This document shows positions 1 to 9,800 of a stretch of DNA of 64,000 nucleotides, in pieces. This DNA comes from Bifidobacterium amazonense (GTDB taxonomy: Bacteria > Actinomycetota > Actinomycetes > Actinomycetales > Bifidobacteriaceae), in NCBI RefSeq assembly GCF_018555435.2, contig NZ_JAFEJT020000010.1, forward strand, positions 1-64,000, in the 5' to 3' direction. A program made the translations under genes and the position numbers. Under the pieces are notes generated by a model that saw only the letters and a list, made by a program, of their open reading frames with translations, ran no database searches and was not told the origin of the DNA. Numbering within the stretch: the first letter of the stretch is position 1; each line of letters opens with the position of its first letter.

Positions 1-1234
1 CGATCGAGAGGATCACCTGACCGACCACCAGCGCCTGCGTGGGGTTCGGCGCGAACCACAGCACGATCAGCGCCGGCACGAGCGTAACCACACGGCACGC
101 CCACATCGGGGCCTTGATGCGCAGCAGGCCGTGCATGATCTCCGAACCGGCATACGTGCCGACCGACGTGGAGCTCAAGCTCGAGGCCAGAAGCCCGATC
201 GAGAAGATCGTGCCCACGACCGGCCCGAGCACGCTCACGATCGCATGCTGCGCGCCTTCGATCGAATCGGTGCCTTTCATGCCGTACAAGGAATTCGCGG
301 CGATGATGAGCAGCACCACGTTCACCGTGCCGGCCAGCAGCAGCGCCCACGCCACGTCGATCTTCGACCCGTGGAGCAGCTGGCGCACGCTCGGCTTCTT
401 CTCCCCCGGCCCGTAATGGTCGTTGACGAGCGTCGAATGCAGGTAGATGGCGTGCGGCATCACGGTCGCGCCCAGCATCGATGAGGCCATGAGCACCGAA
501 TCGGTGGTGGTGAAGTGCGGAATCAGGCCGCGCAGCACCTCGCCCGGGTCCGGCGGCGCGATGAACAGGCCGAACACAAAGCCGAACGTGATGACCAACA
601 GCAACGCGATCACGATCTTCTCGAACAGACGATGCGTCTTGCCGCCTTGGAACCACAGGAGCACGGTGGAGATCGCGCCGATCACCAGACCGCCCACGAA
701 CAGGTGCATGCCGAACAGCAGGTTGAGCGCGATGGCCCCGCCGATCACCTCCGCCAGATCGGTGGCGATAGCGATCACCTCCGCCTGCATAAAGAACATG
801 AACCGGCCGGCGTCGCTCATGCGCTCGCCGAGCAGCTCCGGCAGGGATTTGCCGGTGACGATGCCGAGTTTCGCGGACTGGTATTGGATGAGCACGCTCA
901 TCGCGTTGGCGAGCACGAGCACCCACACGAGCAGGTATCCGTATCGTGCGCCGGAGGTGATGTTGGCGGCCACGTTGCCCGGGTCCACGTAGGCGACGGC
1001 CGCCACGAACGCGGGACCGAGGATCGAGGCGAGCGCGTGCCCCTTGCGCCCGTTGGTGCGTTTGGAGCCGCGGGCGCGCTGTTGTTCGGCGACGTGCTCC
1101 CGTTCGATGTCGAGTTCGGCGAGTGGATGCTCGGCGGGGTCGCCCTGGGTGCCGGTGGCGTCGGGGTTCGTGTTGGTGTTCGTATCGTTGGTATTCGCTG
1201 CGCTGTGTGCGCGCGCTGCAGTATTCTCTTCCAT
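1..1234 (-). CDS. mntH: Nramp family divalent metal (Mn2+/Fe2+) transporter, 3' end outside window
   Basis: This is a proton-coupled importer of Mn2+ or Fe2+ in the cytoplasmic membrane. About 411 residues are visible and the C-terminus lies beyond the window edge. After a hydrophilic, Asn/Thr-rich N-terminus of about 65 residues, the first membrane helix carries the DPGN metal-binding motif at about residues 84-87. The second metal-site motif, MPH, lies near residue 259. The visible end carries the NPTQA segment typical of the family before a late helix. The start is the ATG at 1234; no strong ribosome site is visible in front of it. The long hydrophilic N-terminal extension is unusual for the family. 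No yybP-type manganese riboswitch could be recognised upstream. Family assignment is secure; the metal preference is inferred. Confidence 0.9.
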   Translation of the reverse strand, partial: MEENTAARAHSAANTNDTNTNTNPDATGTQGDPAEHPLAELDIEREHVAEQQRARGSKRTNGRKGHALASILGPAFVAAVAYVDPGNVAANITSGARYGYLLVWVLVLANAMSVLIQYQSAKLGIVTGKSLPELLGERMSDAGRFMFFMQAEVIAIATDLAEVIGGAIALNLLFGMHLFVGGLVIGAISTVLLWFQGGKTHRLFEKIVIALLLVITFGFVFGLFIAPPDPGEVLRGLIPHFTTTDSVLMASSMLGATVMPHAIYLHSTLVNDHYGPGEKKPSVRQLLHGSKIDVAWALLLAGTVNVVLLIIAANSLYGMKGTDSIEGAQHAIVSVLGPVVGTIFSIGLLASSLSSTSVGTYAGSEIMHGLLRIKAPMWACRVVTLVPALIVLWFAPNPTQALVVGQVILSI

Positions 1235-1433
1235 TCCGCGCCCCGTTATAGCGGCGCAATGTTACATCTGGTCAACACCCAAGTGGACCGGGCGAGAATT
1301 CTGGCTACGCATGTATTCCGATGCTCACTGTTTTTCGCATCTTGTCGTATATGGGTGTTGCCGATGCGTCCGCATGGCCTCGGAATCGCGCTGCGCGCGA
1401 TGCCTGTTTATCGGCGGCCTTGCGGCCGCGGAG

Positions 1434-1484
1434 CTCCCCCAGTCGAGCTACGCTCGACAGCCCCCTCAGTGAGGGGGGCCGAGG
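1434..1484 (+). repeat. Dispersed two-hairpin repeat, copy R1
   Basis: This copy consists of a first hairpin, TCGAGC-TAC-GCTCGA, followed directly by a second, CCCCCTCA-GTGAGGGGG. The same layout recurs at 2352-2397, 45118-45166 and 55302-55450. It sits between the HNH nuclease gene and the Nramp gene. Its sequence has drifted from the other copies, while both stems remain paired. Confidence 0.6.
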
Positions 1485-1506
1485 CTCCGCCAGCTTCACT
1501 TACCGG

Positions 1507-2265
1507 CTATGACAGCTCCTGCGCGGGGCAGGCACGCAACACGGCCTGCATGGCCCGGCGCTCCGCGGTGGTGACGGTGAGCCCGTACGCGGTTTTGACG
1601 CCGATCTGCCGTGCCACGTACTCGCAGCGGTAGTCGGCGTTGGTGGGCAGCCAGTATGCGGCGGACGCGGACCCCTTGTCCTGGTTGGCCGGCCCGTCGA
1701 CGGCGAGCAGATTGGCAGGATCGTTGCCGAACCGCATTCGCGTGGCCGCATCCCAATCGCGCGCCCCGGACTGCCACGCGTTCTCGAGTGCGACGACGTG
1801 GTCGATCTGCACGGCCGAGCTGGTGTCGCGCCCCCGCTCGAACCGTATGGTCTGCCCGGTGTACGGATCGTCGAGCGTGCCGGACTGGACCTGGCAGCCG
1901 CCGGCCGACCGGTAGGTCACGTCGGTCAGGTCGCGGGCGAGGATGTCCTCGCGGATGTCGCAACCGTTGCCGTCGTCATCGGTCTGCCGGTAGCCGAACA
2001 GGTCACGGTCATAGCCGGCCGTGCTGGGAGCGTCATCGACGGCGAGCGCCGCAAGCGCGTCGGCCGCGGGTCCGCTGGCCGTGTACAGTCCGGTGATCTG
2101 TCCGACGGTCGGGCTCACATGCGGCAGGACCAGCCCGACGGCCACGCCGGCGACCGCCGCGAGCGTGAGCAGCGTGATCAGTCGCCCGCCCGGACTGTTC
2201 ACGTCGAAGCGACGCGCACGGAAGTGGGTCGGCTGCGAACCGCGATGCGGGCGACGGCTGGGCAT
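1507..2265 (-). CDS. Membrane-anchored HNH-family nuclease (DUF1524-like)
   Basis: This is a predicted 252-residue nuclease of the DUF1524/HNH type. One N-terminal membrane segment (about residues 29-48) is followed by an exported or periplasm-like domain. The beta-beta-alpha-metal core is visible as IDHVVAL (His156 the likely catalytic base), then the NLLAV and N-x-x-K (NQDKGS) elements further on. Four cysteines (in GCDI, GGCQ, YRCE and RACP) could form disulfides, which fits an extracytoplasmic location. The start at 2265 has AAGGAGT at good distance; an upstream ATG at 2355 would add 30 Cys- and Arg-rich residues with no ribosome site. Related secreted nucleases are common in Actinobacteria, where nutrient scavenging or DNA uptake has been proposed. 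The role here is not known. Confidence 0.75.
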   Translation of the reverse strand: MPSRRPHRGSQPTHFRARRFDVNSPGGRLITLLTLAAVAGVAVGLVLPHVSPTVGQITGLYTASGPAADALAALAVDDAPSTAGYDRDLFGYRQTDDDGNGCDIREDILARDLTDVTYRSAGGCQVQSGTLDDPYTGQTIRFERGRDTSSAVQIDHVVALENAWQSGARDWDAATRMRFGNDPANLLAVDGPANQDKGSASAAYWLPTNADYRCEYVARQIGVKTAYGLTVTTAERRAMQAVLRACPAQELS

Positions 2266-2351
2266 GACCGGACTCCTTACTGGCGGGCGACGGCACCGAC
2301 AACACGCCGGTGCAGCCGACACATTGGCCGGACGTAATGCGCCGGATATGA

Positions 2352-2397
2352 CCACCCCTCAGTCACGTGACAGCCCCCCCTAGCAAGGGAAGCCAAG
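2352..2397 (+). repeat. Dispersed two-hairpin repeat, copy R2
   Basis: This copy reads ACCCCTCAGTCACGTGACAG followed by a CCCC...AGGG hairpin and AGCCAAG. It lies in the leader region of the HNH gene, between it and the aldo/keto reductase gene. It matches the left half of the copy at 55302 closely and has the same right-hand end. Confidence 0.6.
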
Positions 2398-2441
2398 AGA
2401 GCAGAAACGCTTCGGTTTGGCCCCGACACGATAGTGGCGGA

Positions 2442-3290
2442 TCAGGCGTAGGTGAAGGTCATCGGATCGTGGCCGGCGCGGGTGGGGCCGTCGAGCGCAT
2501 CGATCGCGGCGTGCTCGTCCGGAGTAAGCGCGAAGCCGAACAGGTCGAGGTTCTGCTTCTGGCGGTCGGCATGCACGGACTTGGGGATGATGATCGTGCC
2601 GTTTTCGATGTGCCAGCGCAGGATCACCTGCGCTTCGGTGACGCCGTGCGCGGCGGCGATGCGTGCGATCGTGCCGTCGCCGGCGTTGAGGTCGGCGCCG
2701 CGGGCCATCGGCGAGTATGCTTCGACGGCGATGCCGTGCTCCTTGCAGAACGCGACGACTTCGCGCTGCTGCCAGGTGGGGTGCAGTTCGATCTGGTCGA
2801 TGGCCGGCCATTCGCCGGTCTCCCGATGCAGCCGTTCGAGGTGCTCGGGCAGGAAGTTGCACACGCCGAGCGTCTTCACGCGGCCTTCGGCGCGGAACTC
2901 GTCGAACGCCTTCCAGGTTTCGCCGCTGCGCCAGTTGAACGGGGTGGGCCAGTGGAGCATGTACATGTCCACATAGTCGACCTGCAGCAGGCCAAGCTGG
3001 CGGTCGAAGGCGCGGCGGGCGGAGTCGTAGCCCTGTTCGGAGTCCTTGAGTTTGGTGGTCAGCCACAAGGTTTCGCGCTGCGAGCCCGTGTTGTATCCGG
3101 TGGCGGCGAGCGCGCGGCCGACGCCGCCTTCGTTGTTGTAGCCGGCGGCGCCGTCGATGTGACGGTAGCCGGCGGCGAGCGCCGATTCGACGACGGGCAC
3201 TACGCCGTCGTCGTCGATGCGCAGCACGCCGAGGCCGATCTGCGGGATCGCGTTGCCGTCGTTGAGGGGGATGTTCGGGATGGTCGTCAT
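2442..3290 (-). CDS. Aldo/keto reductase (2,5-diketo-gluconate reductase-like)
   Basis: This is a cytoplasmic NAD(P)H-dependent carbonyl reductase of 282 residues, the normal length for the family. The catalytic tetrad is complete: Asp46 and Tyr51 in HIDGAAGYNNE, Lys80 in LWLTTK, and His113 in MLHWP. The C-terminal IPKS element that binds the cofactor phosphate is present in IIIPKSVHADR. The start at 3290 is preceded by AAGGAGC. The gene follows the lacI gene on the same strand after about 80 bases. That gap holds an imperfect palindrome, GGTTACGTTACC at about 3309-3320, which could be a LacI-type operator. The substrate cannot be inferred from sequence. Confidence 0.9.
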   Translation of the reverse strand: MTTIPNIPLNDGNAIPQIGLGVLRIDDDGVVPVVESALAAGYRHIDGAAGYNNEGGVGRALAATGYNTGSQRETLWLTTKLKDSEQGYDSARRAFDRQLGLLQVDYVDMYMLHWPTPFNWRSGETWKAFDEFRAEGRVKTLGVCNFLPEHLERLHRETGEWPAIDQIELHPTWQQREVVAFCKEHGIAVEAYSPMARGADLNAGDGTIARIAAAHGVTEAQVILRWHIENGTIIIPKSVHADRQKQNLDLFGFALTPDEHAAIDALDGPTRAGHDPMTFTYA

Positions 3291-3373
3291 GGCTTGCTCC
3301 TTGGTTTGGGTTACGTTACCTGGATGGCGCCGTTGTTGCGTCGTTGGTCCTGCAAGCCACAATACACGCCCGT

Positions 3374-4432
3374 TCAGCGCGTGGTGGCGCGCGGGATGAC
3401 CTCACTGCGGGTGGTGAGCAGCTCGGGCCGGTCGACGTCGCCGCGAATGCGTCCGAGGATGCGTTCGACGGCGGCGGGCGCGGTCCATTCGAGTCGCGAA
3501 TCCATGGTGGTGAGCGGAATCTGCAGGTATTCGGCCTCTTCGATGTTGTCGAAGCCGATCACCTGCACTTGGTTCGGGATGTCGATCGCGTTGGCGCGCA
3601 GGCTGGCGATCGTGCCGATGGCGAGCTGGTCGTTGAGCGCGACCACGCCGTCGAACGGGACGCCAGAGTCGATGAGCCGCTGCGTGACGCGTGCGCCGGA
3701 GCCGATCGTCCAATCCTGCCCGGTGTAGCCGATGAGCCTCGGGTCGACGGCCATGCCGCGCCGGTGCGTCTCCTCGATGAATCCGCGCAGTCGTAGCTGT
3801 GCGTTGCCTTCGACGGCGCCCAGCAGCGCGGCCTCGTCGTAGTCGTCGCGCGCGCCCACCACGGCGAGCCGGCTGGAGCCGTGGTCGTACAGGTATCCGG
3901 CGGCGGTGGCCGCCGCGGCCGTGTCGTCGGGGGTGACGTGGTCGGCGACGCCCCAAGTGGTGCGCGCACCCACCACGACGAGCGGGAAGTCGACGGCGAG
4001 GTCTTCGGGTGTGATGTCCTCGACCTCGCTCATGGACAGGATCATGCCGTCCGAGACGGTGGAGTTGAAGTTGCGCAGCAGGTCGCGCGCGCCTTTGGCG
4101 GAGCCTTCCGCGTAGGTGGTCACGTAGACGAGGTAGTCGTGCTGGCGGGCCGCGTCGATGATGCGGTTGGCGAGTTCGGCGAGGTAGGGGGCGGTCAGCG
4201 ACGGCACGGCGAGCGTGATGAAGCCGGTGTGGTCGCGGTTGAGGTTGCGTGCGGCCACGTTGACCCGGTAGCCGAGGTCCTTGATGACCTGTTCGACGCG
4301 GGCTCGCGTCTCGCCGCTCATGCGCCCGTTGCCGTTGATCACGTTCGACGCGGTTTTGAGCGACACGCCGGCGGCCTGGGCGACGTCGCGCAGCGTGACG
4401 CGCTTCTTGTCCGCTTTGGTCGTGTCTGCCAT
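3374..4432 (-). CDS. LacI-family transcriptional regulator next to GH42
   Basis: This is a 352-residue sugar-responsive repressor. The N-terminal helix-turn-helix spans about residues 12-33 (VTLRDVAQAAGVSLKTAS), followed by the LacI hinge and a periplasmic-binding-protein-like effector domain. The start at 4432 has GAGGAGA upstream. It lies 27 bases after the GH42 stop codon on the same strand, so the two are very likely co-transcribed. That makes it the probable regulator of the beta-galactosidase gene, acting through the two palindromes at 6775-6823. The palindromes have a CA centre instead of the CG centre usual for LacI proteins, so this pairing is an inference. The effector is probably a galactoside. 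Confidence 0.88.
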   Translation of the reverse strand: MADTTKADKKRVTLRDVAQAAGVSLKTASNVINGNGRMSGETRARVEQVIKDLGYRVNVAARNLNRDHTGFITLAVPSLTAPYLAELANRIIDAARQHDYLVYVTTYAEGSAKGARDLLRNFNSTVSDGMILSMSEVEDITPEDLAVDFPLVVVGARTTWGVADHVTPDDTAAAATAAGYLYDHGSSRLAVVGARDDYDEAALLGAVEGNAQLRLRGFIEETHRRGMAVDPRLIGYTGQDWTIGSGARVTQRLIDSGVPFDGVVALNDQLAIGTIASLRANAIDIPNQVQVIGFDNIEEAEYLQIPLTTMDSRLEWTAPAAVERILGRIRGDVDRPELLTTRSEVIPRATTR

Positions 4433-4459
4433 GGTGCTCTCCTCGCTTGTGCCGTGCGC

Positions 4460-6739
4460 CTACTTGCGGCTGGTCTTGGTGACGTTGGTCCTGGTGACCA
4501 GTATGCCATTGCGGCCGATTGCGCAGGCGTCTGACGCGCCGCTGGCGGCATCAACGCGTTGCGCGACGATCATCTCGCCGGCGATGCCGTTCACCGCGAC
4601 ATGGTCGCGGCTGCGGTTGAGGTAGAAGTCGAAACGGACCGTGTCGGATTCCCGCACGGTATGGATGATGCGCGGATCGGTTTCCGTACCGGCCACGCCG
4701 ACCACGCCCAGTTCCGCCAGCAGCCGCGCGATGTCGCCACGTTTCAGATCACAGCCGACGTAGATCGCCTCGCCCTTGCCGTACGGATGCCTCACGATCG
4801 CGGGTGTGCCGTCCAGCTCCCAGTCGGCGGCGTCCGGCCCGGCATACGAGGCGACCACAGACGCGTCGGGCGCGACTGACGTCACGTCGTTCTGCCACAG
4901 GCGTGTCGTCATCCCGTTCGTAAGTGTGATCTCGTCCGGTTCCCCGTCGGCCTCGCCGCCGAGGATGTTGAACTCCTCGCCGCGCACACCGAGCATGTCG
5001 CGCAGCAGTCCGCCGCCGGCGCCCGGGTAGCCGCCGAGTCCGACGTGGAACCGGTCGTCGACGAGTCCGGTCGCGTATCCGACGATCGCTCGGCCGCCGT
5101 CCCTAACGAACGCCGCGATGCGGCGCACGTCGTCGTCGGACATCATGAGCACGGTCGGCAGCACGATCGTCTCGTATCCATTCCAGTCGTAGGCAAGGGG
5201 CGTCACGTCGGCACGCTTCCCCGCGTCGAGGAACGCACGGTACCAGTCGCGCACGTCGTGCCAGTGGCTGAGCCTCATGCTCGGCAGGGTCTGGCTCCAC
5301 GTGGCCCATTCGGATTCGGCGTGGAACAGGATCGCGGTGCGCGAGCGGCGCAGTCCGGTACCCTGCACACCCGCGTCGGACAGCGTGCGCAGCGCCTCGC
5401 CGAGCTCGCACACGCCGCGGTATACGGCGCTGTCCTCGCCGGCGTGCGGGACCATCGCCGAGTGAAACGCCTCCGCGCCGGCCTCGGACTGCCGCCATTG
5501 GAAGAAGTTGATCGCGTCGGCGCCCATCGCGATGTGGGCGAGCGAGTCGCGCATCAGCTCGCCACCGCGTTTGCGCGCGTTGAGCGGCTTCCATTGCACG
5601 GCGGACGTGGAATGCTCCATCACATACCACGGCTTGCCGAGCGCGAACGAGTCCATGAGCGCGTCTGAGCAGGCGAGTTCGTCGAGATGCGATTCGCCTT
5701 CGTGGAAATAGTGGTCGTTGGAGACGAAGTCGACTTCGTTCGCCCATTTCGCGTAGTCCATCGAACACTGGTCGGTGGAGACCATGAAGTTCGTGGTGAA
5801 CGGCTTGTCGGGGCAGACCGCCTCGATCGCGTCGCGTTCGGCCTTGTAGAAGTCGAGGAGCATGTCGTTGCCGAAACGGGTGAAGTCGAGCTGTTGGGCG
5901 GGGTTGACCATCGAGTCGCCGCCCATGTGGTACGGCAGGAGGATCTCGTCGAACGAGTTGACGTGCTGCGACCAGAACGCGGTGCCCCACGCCTCGTTGA
6001 GCATGTCGATGGTGCCGTACTTGGCCTCGCACCACCGGCGGAACGCGGCGAGCGAGTCGTCGGAGTAGTCGTTGCGGTTGTTCCAGCCGTACTCGTTGCC
6101 CATATGCCATGCGGTGACGGCCGGGTTGTCGCCGTATCGTTCGGCGAGGCGACGGCACAGGTCGAGTGCGTACCGTTTGAACACGGGGCTGGTGGGCCGC
6201 CACGACTGGCGTGAGCCGGGGTTGACGACGTGGCCGTACCGGTCGCGCGGCAGAATTTCGGGGTGGGTCTCGTACAGCCACATGGGCGCGCTGGCGGTGG
6301 CGGAGGCGAGGTCGACGGCGATGCCGGTCTCGCCGAGCTTGCCGATGATGCGGTCGAGCCAGCCGAAGTCCCACGTGTGTTCCGTTGGTTGGATGCGTGC
6401 CCAGCTGAAGATGCCGAGGGCCACGGTGTTGACCCGGGCCTGCTTCATCAGGCGGATGTCGTCGTCCCAGACCTCTTCGGGCCACTGGTCGGGGTTGTAG
6501 TCGCCACCGTAGGCGATGCCGCGGCCGGTTTCGGTGAGCAGCGCGGGCCAGCGGAACGGGCGGCGCGCGGACGGCGGGATCGCCGTCGGGGATGCTGCGG
6601 CCGTCGACGACGTCATGGCGGACGCCGTGCTCGAAGTGGTCTTCCCGTTCGTATCAATCGTTGCAGTCGTCCAAAGCGTCGCGTTCGCCGCGTTCGCCGC
6701 ATCCGTCGCCGTGGTTGTCGCGTTTGTCATGGTGGTCAT
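4460..6739 (-). CDS. Glycoside hydrolase family 42 beta-galactosidase
   Basis: This intracellular retaining beta-galactosidase releases terminal galactose from galacto-oligosaccharides. The 759-residue product has the GH42 TIM barrel from about residue 75 (GGDYNPDQWPEEVW). The acid/base Glu216 lies in WHMGNEYG and the nucleophile Glu375 in YVMEHS. A trimerisation domain and a small beta domain follow. No signal peptide is visible. The first 60 residues are Thr/Ala-rich low complexity, which makes the protein longer than the usual size of about 690. The start at 6739 follows AAGGAC; an in-frame ATG at 6793 falls at the edge of the operator and is less likely. The linked lacI gene and upstream palindromes suggest substrate-inducible expression. 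Linkage preference is not determinable. Confidence 0.93.
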   Translation of the reverse strand: MTTMTNATTTATDAANAANATLWTTATIDTNGKTTSSTASAMTSSTAAASPTAIPPSARRPFRWPALLTETGRGIAYGGDYNPDQWPEEVWDDDIRLMKQARVNTVALGIFSWARIQPTEHTWDFGWLDRIIGKLGETGIAVDLASATASAPMWLYETHPEILPRDRYGHVVNPGSRQSWRPTSPVFKRYALDLCRRLAERYGDNPAVTAWHMGNEYGWNNRNDYSDDSLAAFRRWCEAKYGTIDMLNEAWGTAFWSQHVNSFDEILLPYHMGGDSMVNPAQQLDFTRFGNDMLLDFYKAERDAIEAVCPDKPFTTNFMVSTDQCSMDYAKWANEVDFVSNDHYFHEGESHLDELACSDALMDSFALGKPWYVMEHSTSAVQWKPLNARKRGGELMRDSLAHIAMGADAINFFQWRQSEAGAEAFHSAMVPHAGEDSAVYRGVCELGEALRTLSDAGVQGTGLRRSRTAILFHAESEWATWSQTLPSMRLSHWHDVRDWYRAFLDAGKRADVTPLAYDWNGYETIVLPTVLMMSDDDVRRIAAFVRDGGRAIVGYATGLVDDRFHVGLGGYPGAGGGLLRDMLGVRGEEFNILGGEADGEPDEITLTNGMTTRLWQNDVTSVAPDASVVASYAGPDAADWELDGTPAIVRHPYGKGEAIYVGCDLKRGDIARLLAELGVVGVAGTETDPRIIHTVRESDTVRFDFYLNRSRDHVAVNGIAGEMIVAQRVDAASGASDACAIGRNGILVTRTNVTKTSRK

Positions 6740-6774
6740 GTCGTACCGTCGTCCTTGCCTGGTTCGTTCGTTAT

Positions 6775-6823
6775 TGATACACCAGTGTATCACTTGCGGT
6801 GACTATGATACACCAGTATATCA
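6775..6823 (-). promoter_or_regulatory. Two tandem palindromic operators upstream of GH42
   Basis: TGATACACCAGTGTATCA at 6775-6792 is a perfect inverted repeat with 8-base arms. A second copy with one changed base, TGATACACCAGTATATCA, lies at 6806-6823. The centres are 31 bases apart, about three helical turns, so both dimers would sit on the same face of the DNA. They lie 36 to 85 bases upstream of the GH42 start, in the gap after the ABC exporter gene. Confidence 0.7.
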
Positions 6824-6896
6824 ATGACGTGTCGGCGGACTGAGCGACGACGGACCGTCCGACGACGACGACGGACCGCCCGACGACAGTGAAACG

Positions 6897-9800
6897 TCAG
6901 GCGGCGACGATGCGGTCGGCGATGCGCATGGCGGATTCGCGGTGGGAGACGAGCACGATGGCTGCGTCCCGTTCGCCGGCGAGCGCGTTGATCGACTGGA
7001 GGATCACCGCCTCGTTGAGCGCGTCGAGACGGCTGGTCGGCTCGTCGAACAGCACAAGATCGGCCTGCCTGAGGAAGATGCGGGCCAGTCCGATGCGCTG
7101 TCGTTCGCCTTCGGACAGTCGGTCGCCGAGCTCGCCGACCGGTGTGTCGAGCCCTGCCGGCAGCGAGTCGATCAAGTCGAGCACGGACGCCTTGCGGCAC
7201 GCCTCGCGCAGCAGATCATCGACGGACGGCATTCCCGCCGTCGGCGCATCAGCCGCCGAGGCTCCACCAACGGCCGACGCGCGACGCTCGCCGGCATCGG
7301 TCTCTGGCGTCGCGACCGGCGCGGCCGCGTCCATCGCCCCGGCTTCAGGCAGGGCGATGAGCAGGTTGTCGCGGATCGTGCCGTCGAACAGGGCGGTCTC
7401 CTGGCTCATCATGGTCTGGACGCGCCGGCGGTGGTGCGCGTCGACTCGCGGCAACGGCTCGCCGGAGAGCGTGACTCGGCCGGACTGCGGATCCCAGTAG
7501 CGCATGAGCAGTTTGAGCATGGTGGATTTGCCGCGCCCGGACGGCCCCTGAATGCCGAGGATGCCGGTGCGGGGCACGTCGAGCGACACGTCGTCGAGCA
7601 CCGTGGCCGAGGCTGTGGCAGACGGCGTCACGACGGCATGTCCGTCCGCAGTGGGCGAACCGGCGGAAACAGAGGTCGGGCCGGCTTCACTCGTCGTGCG
7701 GAGACGCTCGCCATCGTCGTCCCCACCAGTCATGACCGCCGGATAGGCGAACGTGACATGGTCGAGCGCCATGCCGTCGTATGCGGGCCGGTCGATGCCG
7801 GTCTCCGTGACGGCCGGAGCCTCGTCCATCAGCGAGAACAGTCGGCGCGCGGCCGCGAACGTGTTCGTCAGGTTCGCCGGCAGCGCGGCGAGCGCGAGCG
7901 TCGGGCCGAACGAGCTGGCGATGAGCACGACGGCGACGACCAGCTTCGGGGCTCCCATAAGCACACCCGCAGTCCCCGTCGAACCGGAAACGCCGACGAT
8001 GCCGGCCGCGCCAGCGACCGCCAGCAGCGCCGCGACGGCGGTGAACACGAGCACCAGCACGCCGCCTACGCCCGCATAATGCCCGTTGATGCGACTGAGC
8101 TTCGCCCGGCGGGCCCACAGGTCGCGAGTGCGTTCGACGATGTCGGTCACGCGCCGCTCCCCCGCACCGAATCGGATGATCTCGCCGATGCCGCGCATGC
8201 CGTCGAGCACCTGATTATCAAGCGCGGACGCCGCTTTGCGCAGCCCGTCGCCGATGCCGTGCACGCCGCGCGCGAACAGCCATGGCAGCAGCACGCCGAC
8301 CGTCAGGTGGGCCGCGACGAGCAGCAGCGCGGACCACGGGTCGAGCGCCAGCAGCGCGAGCGTGTAGATCACACTGGTGGACAGGGCGATGACGACCGGG
8401 GAGATGGTGTGTGCGAAGAAGATCTCGAGCATCTCCACGTCGGTGGTGATCAGGGCGATCAGGTCGCCCTTGCCCTTGCCGTCGAGCTTGGCGGGGGCGA
8501 GCCGGCGCAGCGCGGCGAACGCCTTGGCTCGGAACAGGGCGAGCAGGCGGAAGGCGACGTTGTGGTTCATGAACTGTTCGGCGTAGCGCATGAGTCCGCG
8601 CACGACCGCGCACACGGCCATCGCGACGACGGACGGCGCCACGCCCATGCCCCACACGGGGTGGCCGGCGGCGGCGAACAACGCCATCGTGCCGAACACC
8701 GGCAGGAACGTGGCCGCAAGGTGGCCGAGCGTGCCGCACACGCAGGCGAGGATCATGAACCGCGACAGCGGCGCCGCCTCGTGCAGCAGGCGCGGAATGA
8801 GCCGGGTGCCGCGGTTCGGCTGCTTCGCGGAACTCACGGACTTCGCGGAACGAGTCTCATCATCCGGACCGGACGGGGTCCGGTCGCCGGTCGCGGAATC
8901 GCCGGCCGTATCGGAGACGGCTGTTGCCGTACGAGCGGCTTTGGAGCGCGGCTTCCGCGCCCGTTTCGTCGTGTGCGTCGCGGCATGACGGTCGCTCTCG
9001 GCAGCCGATGCCGTCGTCTTCGCGACGGGATCCGCGGCATCGGCCGCATCTTCCGAAACGTCCGCGCCGTCGCGTCGTCCGACCTGTTCGACGGCCTGCT
9101 GGGTGCGGAACAGCCTCGCGTACGTGCCGTTGGCGGCGAGCAGTCGGACATGGCTGCCGGATTCGACGACATGCCCGTGGTCGAGTACGACGATCGCGTC
9201 CGCGTCGGCCGCGTTCGCCATGCGGTGCGTGATCATGATGACCGTCTTGCCGGCGTCCGCGAGCTCGCGGATCGACGCGAGGATCAGCGATTCGCTGTCC
9301 GCGTCGACGCTGCTGGTCGCCTCGTCGAATACGATCACCGGACTGTCGTGCAGCAGCGCGCGGGCGATCGCGACGCGCTGGCGCTGTCCGCCGGACAGGT
9401 TCGCCGCGTCCGGCTCGATCGTCATGTCGAGCCCGCCGTGCGATCGCACGAAGTCGTCGATGCGGGCGCGTCGCAGCGCGTCCCACATCGCGGACTCGTC
9501 CGGGCCGGCGGTCATGGCCATTGCGAGATCGTCGCGCAGCGTGCCGGCGAACAGGTGGCTGCGCGCGCCGACGACGGTGACCGCACGCATCAGCGATTCG
9601 TCCGTCAGGTCGCGGATCTCGTGGCGTCCGGCGAAGTCGAACAGCGCGATCGAGCCGGTGTAGCCGGTCAGCGTGCCGGACAGCAGCGCCGCCGCGGTCG
9701 ACTTGCCCGAGCCGGACACGCCGACGATGGCGGTCACCTGGCCGGGATTGGCCATGAACGTGGCGTCGGCGAGCGCCGGGCGCGCAGAGGTCACGTCCGT

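Noticed and set aside
1235-1433. Manganese riboswitch (yybP-ykoY) before the Nramp gene
   Set aside because: The conserved GGGGAGUA-type core and helix arrangement could not be found.
515-1633. Plus-strand frame of 372 codons
   Set aside because: It overlaps the Nramp gene on the opposite strand; the product is Gln/His/Glu-rich and shadow-like.
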